Source: Senimuribacter intestinalis (GTDB taxonomy: Bacteria; Bacillota; Clostridia; Peptostreptococcales; Anaerovoracaceae). From it: 64,000 nt of DNA. The position numbers and the translations under genes were made by a program. Below are positions 1 to 6,903 of the stretch, piece by piece. The notes below the pieces were generated by a model. It made no database searches. It was not told the origin of the DNA and saw nothing but the letters and a program-made list of their open reading frames with translations. Positions within the stretch are counted from its first letter, which is position 1. Each line of letters opens with the position of its first letter. Location of the stretch: the NCBI GenBank assembly GCA_943192975.1, contig CALPCJ010000013.1:1-64000 (forward strand), read 5' to 3'.

Positions 1-109
1 TTAAAGTGGCTTTCTCCTAAAGATACTTTATTTAATTTTTTGCATGACGGTGTAACATATGTTTGACAAACCTTCACGTATCACCGCACACACGGCAAAG
101 TCTGCCCAT

Positions 110-1000
110 TTATTTTAAATAAGAGAAAGTAATGGGTTTTACACTCCGGTCCAGCTTATCAAAAGCATAACCTTCATCCTGCAGCTGCTCGATAATTTCA
201 GGCAGTGCCTCCACGGTGGATCCCATGCTGGCACTATCGTGCATCAGTACGATACTTCTGTCAGCATTATGCACGCCGTTTAAGATTCGTTCTGCAATCA
301 CATCGCTGGACGGATTTCCTGATGCCGCATCCTCTGCAGAGGCATTCCAGTCAAAATACACAAACCCACGCCTGTACATCTCCGCGATAATCTGCTGACA
401 AAGTGTATAATTATAAGTATTGACAGAACCGCCTGGAAAACGGAAAATTTCTGCCCGATAAGAAAATTCCTCATAAAGCTCTGTCCAGAGTTTTTCAAAA
501 TCCGCAAGATAAGTGTCCATCGACTGATAAACGTATTCGTAGGAGTGAGTATACGTGTGAATACCGATAGTATGTCCTTCATCAATAATCCGCTGTACAA
601 TGTCTCTATTTTCGCTGATCTTACCTACTACAAAAAAGGTCGCTTTAATATTGTGTTCCTTCAGAATGTCCAGCACCTCTGGCGTGCACGTCTGAGAAGG
701 TCCGTCATCAAAGGTCAGGTATACCGTTTTTGACTTCGCCTTTGCCTGCCGGAATTCATCCCGAATATAAAGTGATGCATACTTTTCCTGATAAGGAAGT
801 GCCTCCTCTTCAACAATCAGCGCAGAATCTGCGTTTTGGGTTTCGTTTCCGCCAGAATCTGTGCCACTGCCAGCTTCTGCAGACAATGCCGTCACTCTCA
901 CAGAGAGCACGATGACCGCCACCGTCAAGATGAGAAGGATGCCCAGCACTGTAAATGTAATAAGTCGCTTAAAAAATCTTACTGAAAATCTGCCTTCCAT
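110..1000 (-). CDS. Membrane-anchored polysaccharide deacetylase (NodB family)
   Basis: Likely removes acetyl groups from a cell-wall or surface polysaccharide outside the membrane. The 296-residue protein starts with a basic stretch and one hydrophobic segment (about residues 12-35, a signal anchor), then a low-complexity Ser/Gly/Asn linker, then a NodB domain from about residue 90. Visible motifs are TFDDGPS (metal-binding and catalytic Asp pair) and HTYTHSY (metal-binding His pair), with FRFPGGS and a late LMHDS motif typical of the family. It begins 6 bases after the stop of the upstream bactofilin, so it is probably the last gene of a bactofilin-deacetylase operon; bactofilins elsewhere scaffold wall-modifying enzymes. 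The substrate (peptidoglycan or other glycan) cannot be decided from sequence alone. Family assignment is firm; the operon role is inference. Confidence 0.9.
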   Translation of the reverse strand: MEGRFSVRFFKRLITFTVLGILLILTVAVIVLSVRVTALSAEAGSGTDSGGNETQNADSALIVEEEALPYQEKYASLYIRDEFRQAKAKSKTVYLTFDDGPSQTCTPEVLDILKEHNIKATFFVVGKISENRDIVQRIIDEGHTIGIHTYTHSYEYVYQSMDTYLADFEKLWTELYEEFSYRAEIFRFPGGSVNTYNYTLCQQIIAEMYRRGFVYFDWNASAEDAASGNPSSDVIAERILNGVHNADRSIVLMHDSASMGSTVEALPEIIEQLQDEGYAFDKLDRSVKPITFSYLK

Positions 1001-1006
1001 ATTTAT

Positions 1007-1513
1007 TTACCGAACCACTTGCATACTTCCCAGGAGCTGTGCCCCTGCATCAACAGAGATAGATTTTGTGCGAATTCCGCCTGTAATGCTGGCGCTGCTG
1101 TGGATCTGCACTTCCGAAGTCGCCTCTATATTTCCCTTAATGGTGCCGTCTGCGGAAAGCACACTGCAGAAAATTCTCCCTTCCACTTTGGAGTCTGCAT
1201 CCATCAGGATATTTTCTTTTACGGTGAGATTGGATTTCAGCTGGCAGCCAGTCAGCTTCAGATTACTGCAGGCGATATCACCCGAAATCCTGCCTGTTGC
1301 AGTGATGTTTCCTGCTGCTGTTACATTGCCTTCTACCTCTCCGTATATCATTAGGTGCCCACGAGTCACAATATCGCCCGTCACCTTGGTATTCGCTGCA
1401 ATCACACCGGTCTCATCTATAGGCAGCACGCCCTCATGGTTTTTTTCCTCTTCAGCAGTCTCTTCCTGTACTGGTTCTTCGTATTCTGTCTGCTGTTTCT
1501 TTTCTTCTTCCAT
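1007..1513 (-). CDS. Bactofilin (polymer-forming cytoskeletal protein)
   Basis: A 168-residue bactofilin. After an acidic, Glu-rich N-terminal tail of about 30 residues come the repeating short beta-strands (for example GDIVTRGHLMIYGEVEGNV, GRISGDIACSNLKLTG) that build the right-handed beta-helix of the family. Bactofilins self-assemble into filaments without nucleotide and position envelope enzymes. An SD-like GGAGAG lies 5 bases before the ATG. It is separated by 2 bases from a second bactofilin upstream and by 6 bases from the polysaccharide deacetylase downstream, so all three are probably co-transcribed. No transmembrane segment is visible. Whether the two bactofilins co-polymerise is unknown. 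Confidence 0.9.
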   Translation of the reverse strand: MEEEKKQQTEYEEPVQEETAEEEKNHEGVLPIDETGVIAANTKVTGDIVTRGHLMIYGEVEGNVTAAGNITATGRISGDIACSNLKLTGCQLKSNLTVKENILMDADSKVEGRIFCSVLSADGTIKGNIEATSEVQIHSSASITGGIRTKSISVDAGAQLLGSMQVVR

Positions 1514-1515
1514 GT

Positions 1516-2226
1516 TTACTCTCCAATACTAAAAAGTTGCTCTTCATCAAAAGTAAAGCTGCGGGTATTCCTCGTTGTCACATTGCCATTGATGACGCAG
1601 CCTCGCTCGGAATTCAGTTCCCCAGTATCAATGTTTCCCACGACCACAGCACTTTCCGTAATATCAACGACGTTTTTGATTTCCAGATTGCCTTTTACTT
1701 TTCCTTTTGTCTGCAAATTCGCCGACTTGATATCGCCCACAATTACTGCCGCATGTTCAATGCGCGCATCTAAACTGACCTTCACAGCACCTTTAATACT
1801 ACCGCTTACCGCCAGACTTTCTGTGGCAACATCTCCGATTATCTTTCCATTGACGATGACGGACGATGTCGTATTCAAATCGCCAAAAATACATCCATTT
1901 GCCTTTACTTGGTCCGCCCCTTCTATATTGCCGGTAATCACCATGCTGCTGCTGCTGACAGTTCCTGCCTCCTGATTAAATTCAGGCACAAGAATTTCCA
2001 TCTGCGGTCTGATACGCGGTTCCATCTGCGGCATCCGAAATGGCTCGCTGGTCTTATCTCTATCTTGCGCAAAATCCTCACGCTTTTCGGCGGTCTTAAC
2101 TTTTTCTTTTGACGTTTCATCGTCAAATCCGGTCAGTTCTTTCATCGCCTGTGTAAAATTCGAAATTGATGACATGAAAATTTCCTCAACTTTTCTGACT
2201 TCTGCTATGTCTATTCTCTCTGCCAT
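1516..2226 (-). CDS. Bactofilin with long N-terminal extension
   Basis: Second bactofilin of the pair, with a charged N-terminal extension of about 95 residues before the beta-helix (repeats such as VITGNIEGADQVKANGCIFG, GKIIGDVATESLAVSGSIKG). The start is uncertain. The frame is open to a TTG at 2253; the ATG at 2226 (MAERIDIAEV) is chosen here, but a TTGAAC-N17-TAAAAT promoter-like pair overlaps this ATG. A later ATG at 2175 (MSSISNFTQ) has GAGG 8 bases upstream and could be the real start. First gene of the bactofilin-bactofilin-deacetylase group. The repeat content fixes the family; the partner and cellular location are not visible. Confidence 0.85.
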   Translation of the reverse strand: MAERIDIAEVRKVEEIFMSSISNFTQAMKELTGFDDETSKEKVKTAEKREDFAQDRDKTSEPFRMPQMEPRIRPQMEILVPEFNQEAGTVSSSSMVITGNIEGADQVKANGCIFGDLNTTSSVIVNGKIIGDVATESLAVSGSIKGAVKVSLDARIEHAAVIVGDIKSANLQTKGKVKGNLEIKNVVDITESAVVVGNIDTGELNSERGCVINGNVTTRNTRSFTFDEEQLFSIGE

Positions 2227-2299
2227 TTTATCATCTTTTTCGCCCAAGTTCAATTAGATTCTACATATATCGACAGCTTTTCACTTATAATCGTTTTTT

Positions 2300-3223
2300 C
2301 TACTCTTTTATTTTGCACCTGCGCACGGTGCGTCCCATCTCATCTGTGCAAGTGCAAGCTCCACAAATCCCCTCACCACAGCACATATTTCCTTCTACCG
2401 GTCGTACAATGCTGCTTCCTGCTGCTCTCTCGACCTGACTGGCATAATATGGTGAAGTCAATGCAAACACATTGAGAGAATCACTTTCCTCCATATGATC
2501 CAAATCATCTAAAGAGCAAAGACCTTCCTTGGCAAAGTCCCGCACTTCAACTGCTTCTGCCGGCAAATCCCCAAAATAGTCGTGAAAGAAATCAAAGCCT
2601 ACCTTTTCCAAATCAACATAGACGTGCAGTTGCCCAAGCCATCTGCTATACCGCTTCCCGCCATCCAGAAAGTTGCGCAGCGGCGCAATCGCAATGCCTT
2701 TTGCATAGACAAAAGCTTCCTGTGCATTTTCCCTAAGCGCGCCAAAACCTGAAAGGGCATTATAATATACGCCTCGAATCCACAGATTTTTTTCCGCCTG
2801 AAAGATGCTGCTGCTCTTCGGACCGCACCGGCAAATACCAAGATGCAAAAGTCCCGCTTCCGGTTCCGCTTTTAGAACAGAGATTGGCGCATCATACCAT
2901 TTTGCCTCATCCTCGGCCCGCACAAACACGTACGCTCCTGCTGTCTGTGCCTTTTGGCAGAATCCGCGGTCAGCCTCGACAATAAAGACTTTTAAATCAT
3001 CGCTGTAGGTCTTAATCTGCTTAATTTTAAGCAGCCTATCCTTGCGGCTTAAAATCACGCTGCGGCCATTTTGTTCATACAGAGAATAAATACAGGTGCC
3101 CTGCCAGCTGCACTCCTGACACGTTCCACCGCGCAGCTTTGCGCAGATCAGACACTGTCCGCATTCTGCCAGCGCACAAGGGCATCCCTGACGTCCTGCA
3201 TCAATACATCTACTTTTCTTCAT
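2300..3223 (-). CDS. Cysteine-rich PyrK-like iron-sulfur flavoprotein
   Basis: The C-terminus carries the [2Fe-2S] pattern of dihydroorotate dehydrogenase electron-transfer subunits (MCCGEGICGACTCTDEMG, then RRCK), and the middle has the general size of a ferredoxin-reductase-like FAD/NAD-binding fold. Unlike PyrK, the first 44 residues contain nine cysteines (positions 6, 14, 16, 21, 24, 27, 35, 38, 44), suggesting one or two more metal clusters. Start chosen at the ATG at 3223 because GAGGGGG lies 7 bases upstream; a TTG two codons earlier sits too close. It overlaps the end of the carboxypeptidase gene by 14 bases, so the two are likely translationally coupled. No pyr genes are near, so a role in pyrimidine synthesis is unlikely. 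Specific function unknown. Confidence 0.65.
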   Translation of the reverse strand: MKKSRCIDAGRQGCPCALAECGQCLICAKLRGGTCQECSWQGTCIYSLYEQNGRSVILSRKDRLLKIKQIKTYSDDLKVFIVEADRGFCQKAQTAGAYVFVRAEDEAKWYDAPISVLKAEPEAGLLHLGICRCGPKSSSIFQAEKNLWIRGVYYNALSGFGALRENAQEAFVYAKGIAIAPLRNFLDGGKRYSRWLGQLHVYVDLEKVGFDFFHDYFGDLPAEAVEVRDFAKEGLCSLDDLDHMEESDSLNVFALTSPYYASQVERAAGSSIVRPVEGNMCCGEGICGACTCTDEMGRTVRRCKIKE

Positions 3224-4058
3224 CCTCAATCCCCCTCACTTCATACCCATAATCCATCAGCGCATAAGCGTCATTAAACCAGTTTCCATCAGATAATACC
3301 ACGCAAATCAGTTCCGTATCCTGTCGCTTAGATGATGCTACCAGTGTTCTTCCGCTCATCTTGGTAAATCCGATTTTAATCCCTGTGGCGCCCTCATACT
3401 GAAACACCGTCTTGTTTTTGTTATGGTATTCTTCCCAGGACTTTGCACCCACTATTTCCCGGAAAATCTTGTTTTGCATGGCCTCTTTTGCGATGGTCGC
3501 AAGATCTCGTGCCGTCGTATAATGGTTATCATCATAAAGCCCGCTGGGATTAACAAAATTGGTCCCGGTGCAGCCTAGTTTCTCCGCCTTTTCATTCATC
3601 AGCTGTACAAAGTGTTCTGTGTTTCCGCCCATAATAGCAGCCAGTGCTGTGGCGCCGTCGTTTCCAGACCTGAGCATTACACCGTAAAGCAGATTTTCCA
3701 ACGTTCTTTCTTCTCCTTTTTTCAAATACAGGGAAGATCCTTCCACGCCTACTGCTTCCTCCGGAATTTTCACTGTCGTATCTATGCCTGCGCCGATTTG
3801 TTCACAGATGTCCAAAGTCACAAGAGCAGTCATAATCTTCGTCGTGCTGGCAGGATAACCTTTTTCGTCTGCATTTTTCTCAAAAAGCACCTCGCCGCTT
3901 TTTCCGTCAATTAAAATCGCCTGCTTGGCGCTTATCGTCGGCGGCTGTACCATATCTGCAGCCGCCGCTTCACCCTCCGGCTCTGCAATATAGCCAAAGA
4001 TCATAGCGCCCAGCGCAAATCCTAATATCGTTCCTAAGATAATCAGTATTTTCTTCAT
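3210..4058 (-). CDS. D-alanyl-D-alanine carboxypeptidase (peptidase S11, DacF-like)
   Basis: Trims the terminal D-Ala of peptidoglycan stem peptides outside the membrane. The 282-residue protein has an N-terminal hydrophobic segment (residues 4-24), the SxxK active-site motif STTK (71-74) and SGN (131-133). The third box, normally KTG, reads KIG (228-230, in TGIKIGFTKMSGR): Ile replaces the usual Thr through a single-base difference (ATC against ACC). It ends soon after, so the C-terminal beta-domain of PBP5-type enzymes is missing. The SD (GGGAGA) of this gene lies in the right arm of the hairpin that follows pepV. It overlaps the downstream PyrK-like gene. The family is certain; full catalytic activity is open because of the changed box. 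Confidence 0.88.
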   Translation of the reverse strand: MKKILIILGTILGFALGAMIFGYIAEPEGEAAAADMVQPPTISAKQAILIDGKSGEVLFEKNADEKGYPASTTKIMTALVTLDICEQIGAGIDTTVKIPEEAVGVEGSSLYLKKGEERTLENLLYGVMLRSGNDGATALAAIMGGNTEHFVQLMNEKAEKLGCTGTNFVNPSGLYDDNHYTTARDLATIAKEAMQNKIFREIVGAKSWEEYHNKNKTVFQYEGATGIKIGFTKMSGRTLVASSKRQDTELICVVLSDGNWFNDAYALMDYGYEVRGIEDEEK

Positions 4059-4061
4059 AAT

Positions 4062-4100
4062 AAAAAATCTCCCATACCTAATCTATTTTAGGATGGGAGA
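4062..4100 (-). terminator. Intrinsic terminator after pepV, overlapping dacF SD
   Basis: Arms TCTCCCAT (4068-4075) and ATGGGAGA (4093-4100) pair, with further TA/TA pairing inside. On the minus strand the hairpin is followed by six T. The second arm contains GGGAGA, the probable SD of the next gene (ATG at 4058), so folding would both end pepV transcripts and hide the SD in read-through RNA. Confidence 0.8.
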
Positions 4101-4112
4101 AATATGACTGGT

Positions 4113-5519
4113 TTATTTTTTCATTGTCAGCAGCCCTTTCAGCGCCTCGATGTAGATAAGCGTCATCTTATCCAGACTTTCTAAATCCAGAAATTCATCT
4201 GCTTCGTGAGCCAACTCTTCCTCAAAAGGAAATAACGGTCCAAATGCCACTGCATTCGGAATCGTTCTCGCATATGTTGCACCCCCAATAGCAATTGGAA
4301 GAGATTCATAGTCCCTGCTGATTTTTTGATAAGCATTCATCAGAACTCCAATAAATTCCGATCCGGCATCCACATACAGCCCGTTCATATGACTTGTAAT
4401 ATCCATTTCCATCCCAGCACATCTGCAGGTCTCTTCGGCTGCTGAAAACACCTTGGCTTTATCCACAGTGGCAGGATATCTGACACTGACGCCAAAAGTA
4501 AGTTTTCCGCATTCTAACGCTATGGTTCCCACGTTAAAAGTCAGTTTGCCGGAAGCTTCATCCTCAAAATTCAAGCCAAATTTTTCTCCATAATAGGTCA
4601 TACCGATATACTGATTATAGGTTTTATATACCGGCGCTATATCAAATTCTGCGCTGACCTCTTCCAGGGTTTTCATCATCAGACTGATGGCGTTCAAACC
4701 TTTTTCCGGAGACATGGCGTGAGTGCTCTTTCCCGAAACGGTCACGAAAATGCTGCAATGTTCCTGCTGCGCGCAGATATGTTCAAAGGCATTCAGTACC
4801 GCAGTAAGGTTTGCAGCGGTTTCTGTATCCGGACACCGCAAGGTGCAATGTGCTTTTCCCGGTACTACGTTTTTGGCTGCTCCGCCGTAAAGAGACTCCA
4901 CTGCAATTTGACAGCCAATGTCCCCGTCCGTTTCATAGGAAAAGTCCACATCCAGAAGACCCTTTTCGCAGTGAATCAGAGGAAAGTTTCCATCCGGCAC
5001 GATGGAGCAGTCCGGCATCCGGTCTGCCTTTTTCGCATAGTGCTCAATACATCTCCAGTTTTCCTCCTCATCACAGCCGATAATCATCCGAATCGCCGTT
5101 TCCGCTGGAATCAGATTCTCCTCCATCAGATATTTGACTGCATAAAGACAAGATATAATTGGACCCTTATCATCCAAAGTACCCCTGCCGTACAGCTTGC
5201 CATCTATCTCCTTTATTTCAAAAGGCGCCGTATGCCAGCCTTCTCCTGCCGCCACCACATCTGCATGACCCAAAATTCCAATCAGCCGATCGCCTCCGCC
5301 TGCCGTCATTTCTCCGGCGTAGCCGTCAAAGTTTTTCACCTCCATTCCCATGGATCTTCCTTTGTTCAAAATCCATGTAAGAGCCTGCGCAGCTTTCTGC
5401 CCAAAAGGTCTTCCCTCCCCTTTCGTTTCTTCATCTAAAATGCTTGGAATCGCTGAAAATTCTTTGATATCCATTATCATCTGTTCTCTGTTTTTCTTTA
5501 CGAAATCTTCCGCTTTCAT
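4113..5519 (-). CDS. pepV: Dipeptidase PepV (M20 metallopeptidase family)
   Basis: Cytoplasmic zinc dipeptidase releasing amino acids from imported dipeptides. The 468-residue length and the N-terminal region (KKNREQMIMDIKEFSAIPSI) fit PepV/Sapep proteins. Metal-site motifs are visible: GHADVVAAGEGW (His and Asp), GRGTLDDKGP (bridging Asp), IIGCDEEENW (catalytic Glu), VPDGNFP and a late His in the HEADEF segment. SD GGGAGG lies 6 bases before the ATG. Its position beside a dipeptide ABC transporter region and an M29-like protein supports a role in peptide catabolism. It is divergent from the M29-like gene across a 167-base gap and ends in an intrinsic terminator. Exact substrate range cannot be read from sequence. 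Confidence 0.92.
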   Translation of the reverse strand: MKAEDFVKKNREQMIMDIKEFSAIPSILDEETKGEGRPFGQKAAQALTWILNKGRSMGMEVKNFDGYAGEMTAGGGDRLIGILGHADVVAAGEGWHTAPFEIKEIDGKLYGRGTLDDKGPIISCLYAVKYLMEENLIPAETAIRMIIGCDEEENWRCIEHYAKKADRMPDCSIVPDGNFPLIHCEKGLLDVDFSYETDGDIGCQIAVESLYGGAAKNVVPGKAHCTLRCPDTETAANLTAVLNAFEHICAQQEHCSIFVTVSGKSTHAMSPEKGLNAISLMMKTLEEVSAEFDIAPVYKTYNQYIGMTYYGEKFGLNFEDEASGKLTFNVGTIALECGKLTFGVSVRYPATVDKAKVFSAAEETCRCAGMEMDITSHMNGLYVDAGSEFIGVLMNAYQKISRDYESLPIAIGGATYARTIPNAVAFGPLFPFEEELAHEADEFLDLESLDKMTLIYIEALKGLLTMKK

Positions 5520-5686
5520 CGCAATCCTCCCTATGATAGTTTTGTAAAGATTTTATAAGAGCATGGCTCTTTTTTCATTGTACTGGCTACAAAAAAAGAA
5601 GGTTCGATTTAAAATTATTCTAAAGAAACAGAAAAACCCTCCAGCTATAATGAGACCATATTATGCGTCAAAAAGGAGGACACATC

Positions 5687-6718
5687 ATGTTAGAATTTGA
5701 ATTACAGAAAGCTGCCGATAAGCTGATCCGCGAGGTTTTCGGCGTAAAGGAGAAAGAAACGGTCGCTATCACAGCTGACACGAAATCCAATCCGGTTCTG
5801 ATTCAGGCGGTTGCCGCTGCAGTACACAGCGTAGGCGGCTTTCCAGCCGTCATCACGATTGCAACACCAAAGGGTGTTGGCAAAGCTGCCGACCCTGATA
5901 TTCCAGTAGAGCTTTTAACTGCTGCTCTATCTGAAGCTGACGTATGGATTGAGTTCAATGAACAGTGGCTGCTGTACTCAACTCCATTTGAAATTGCAAT
6001 GGATAAGAACAAAAAACTCAGATACATGTGTCTGGTCGATTTTTCACCAGAACTTCTAATCAGAACAATCGGTGACATCAACACTGCACAGCTGAAAGAA
6101 TTTATGGAGGCCTTCGGCGTTCGCCAGAGACAGGTAAAAGAAATGCGTGTCACTACGCCTGCAGGAACCGACGTAAGCTTTGTTTTAGATCCATCTCACA
6201 CTGTAGCCGTAGACTGCGGCAAAGCTGACGTTCCTGGATTTCACATGTGCCCAGGCCAGCTCAATGTCATTCCGAAGTTCGGTACCATCAACGGAAAAAT
6301 CGTTTTCGACGGTACAATTACCCCACCATTCGGACACGTGCCTTCTCAGCCGGTTGAACTGACTGTAGAAAACGGCGTTATCGTAAAAATCGAAGGCGGC
6401 CGCGAAGCTTCTGAATATGAAAAATTCCTGAAAGGCTTTGACGATGAAGGTATGCTGAAAATGGCACATATCGCCTACGGCTTCAATCCGGGTGCAAAGC
6501 TGACAGGAAATGTCGTAGAAGACGAACGTGTATGGGGATGTACAGAATGGGGTATCGGCTACGTCAGCGCAATTGAAGCACCTCCAATCGGACAGCCAGC
6601 TGCTTCCCACACCGACGGTATCTGCCTCAACTCCACCATCTACTTCGATGGTAAGCTGATTATGGAAGACGGCGTTATCGTTGATGAAGAATTAAAGAAA
6701 CTGGATCCAACAGTATAA
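5687..6718 (+). CDS. M29-aminopeptidase / NicX-like metalloprotein
   Basis: A 343-residue protein resembling the family that groups thermophilic M29 aminopeptidases with the 2,5-dihydroxypyridine dioxygenase-like NicX proteins: N-terminal VAITADTKSNPVLIQAVAAA, a middle TPAGTDVSF segment, FGTINGKIVFDGTITPPFG and the C-terminal ASHTDGICLNSTIYFDGK with a conserved His-Thr-Asp-Gly. The start is placed at the ATG at 5687 because AAGGAGG lies 7 bases upstream; the longer frame from 5663 has no SD. A TATAAT sits at 5646-5651 without a clear -35. It is followed by a strong terminator and then a sigma-54 activator. It may hydrolyse peptides or act on a ring compound; the peptide genes around it favour the former, as inference. 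Confidence 0.65.
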   Translation: MLEFELQKAADKLIREVFGVKEKETVAITADTKSNPVLIQAVAAAVHSVGGFPAVITIATPKGVGKAADPDIPVELLTAALSEADVWIEFNEQWLLYSTPFEIAMDKNKKLRYMCLVDFSPELLIRTIGDINTAQLKEFMEAFGVRQRQVKEMRVTTPAGTDVSFVLDPSHTVAVDCGKADVPGFHMCPGQLNVIPKFGTINGKIVFDGTITPPFGHVPSQPVELTVENGVIVKIEGGREASEYEKFLKGFDDEGMLKMAHIAYGFNPGAKLTGNVVEDERVWGCTEWGIGYVSAIEAPPIGQPAASHTDGICLNSTIYFDGKLIMEDGVIVDEELKKLDPTV

Positions 6719-6739
6719 ATCTAAAAATCTTAAAAACAC

Positions 6740-6792
6740 GGGCTGCCCCCATGAACAATTATTTTTCGTGCATGGAGGCAGCCCATATTTTT
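6740..6792 (+). terminator. Intrinsic terminator after M29-like gene
   Basis: Arms GGGCTGCC (6740-6747) and GGCAGCCC (6777-6784), extended by CCATG/CATGG inside, followed by ATATTTTTCT. It lies 20 bases past the stop codon and isolates this gene from the activator downstream. Confidence 0.85.
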
Positions 6793-6835
6793 CTAGGTCA
6801 GGAGGCAGAAATAAGTTCAATTCAGTTCAATCACA

Positions 6836-6864
6836 TTGCACCCTGTCATTAAATATAGTATACT
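6836..6864 (+). promoter_or_regulatory. SigA-type promoter of the sigma-54 activator gene
   Basis: TTGCAC (6836-6841), a 17-base spacer, and TATACT (6859-6864). Transcription would start near 6871, just ahead of the SD at 6888-6893. Confidence 0.7.
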
Positions 6865-6903
6865 TTTATCAACAATATGAAAACCCACAGGAGTATGCTG
6901 CCC

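Noticed and set aside
205..2112. Several plus-strand frames opposite the deacetylase and bactofilin genes
   Set aside because: They are the complementary readings of clear minus-strand genes, lack SDs and show no family features.
5528..5686. Sigma-54 promoter for the M29-like gene
   Set aside because: TGGCT occurs twice but no GC follows at the required distance; only a TATAAT is present.
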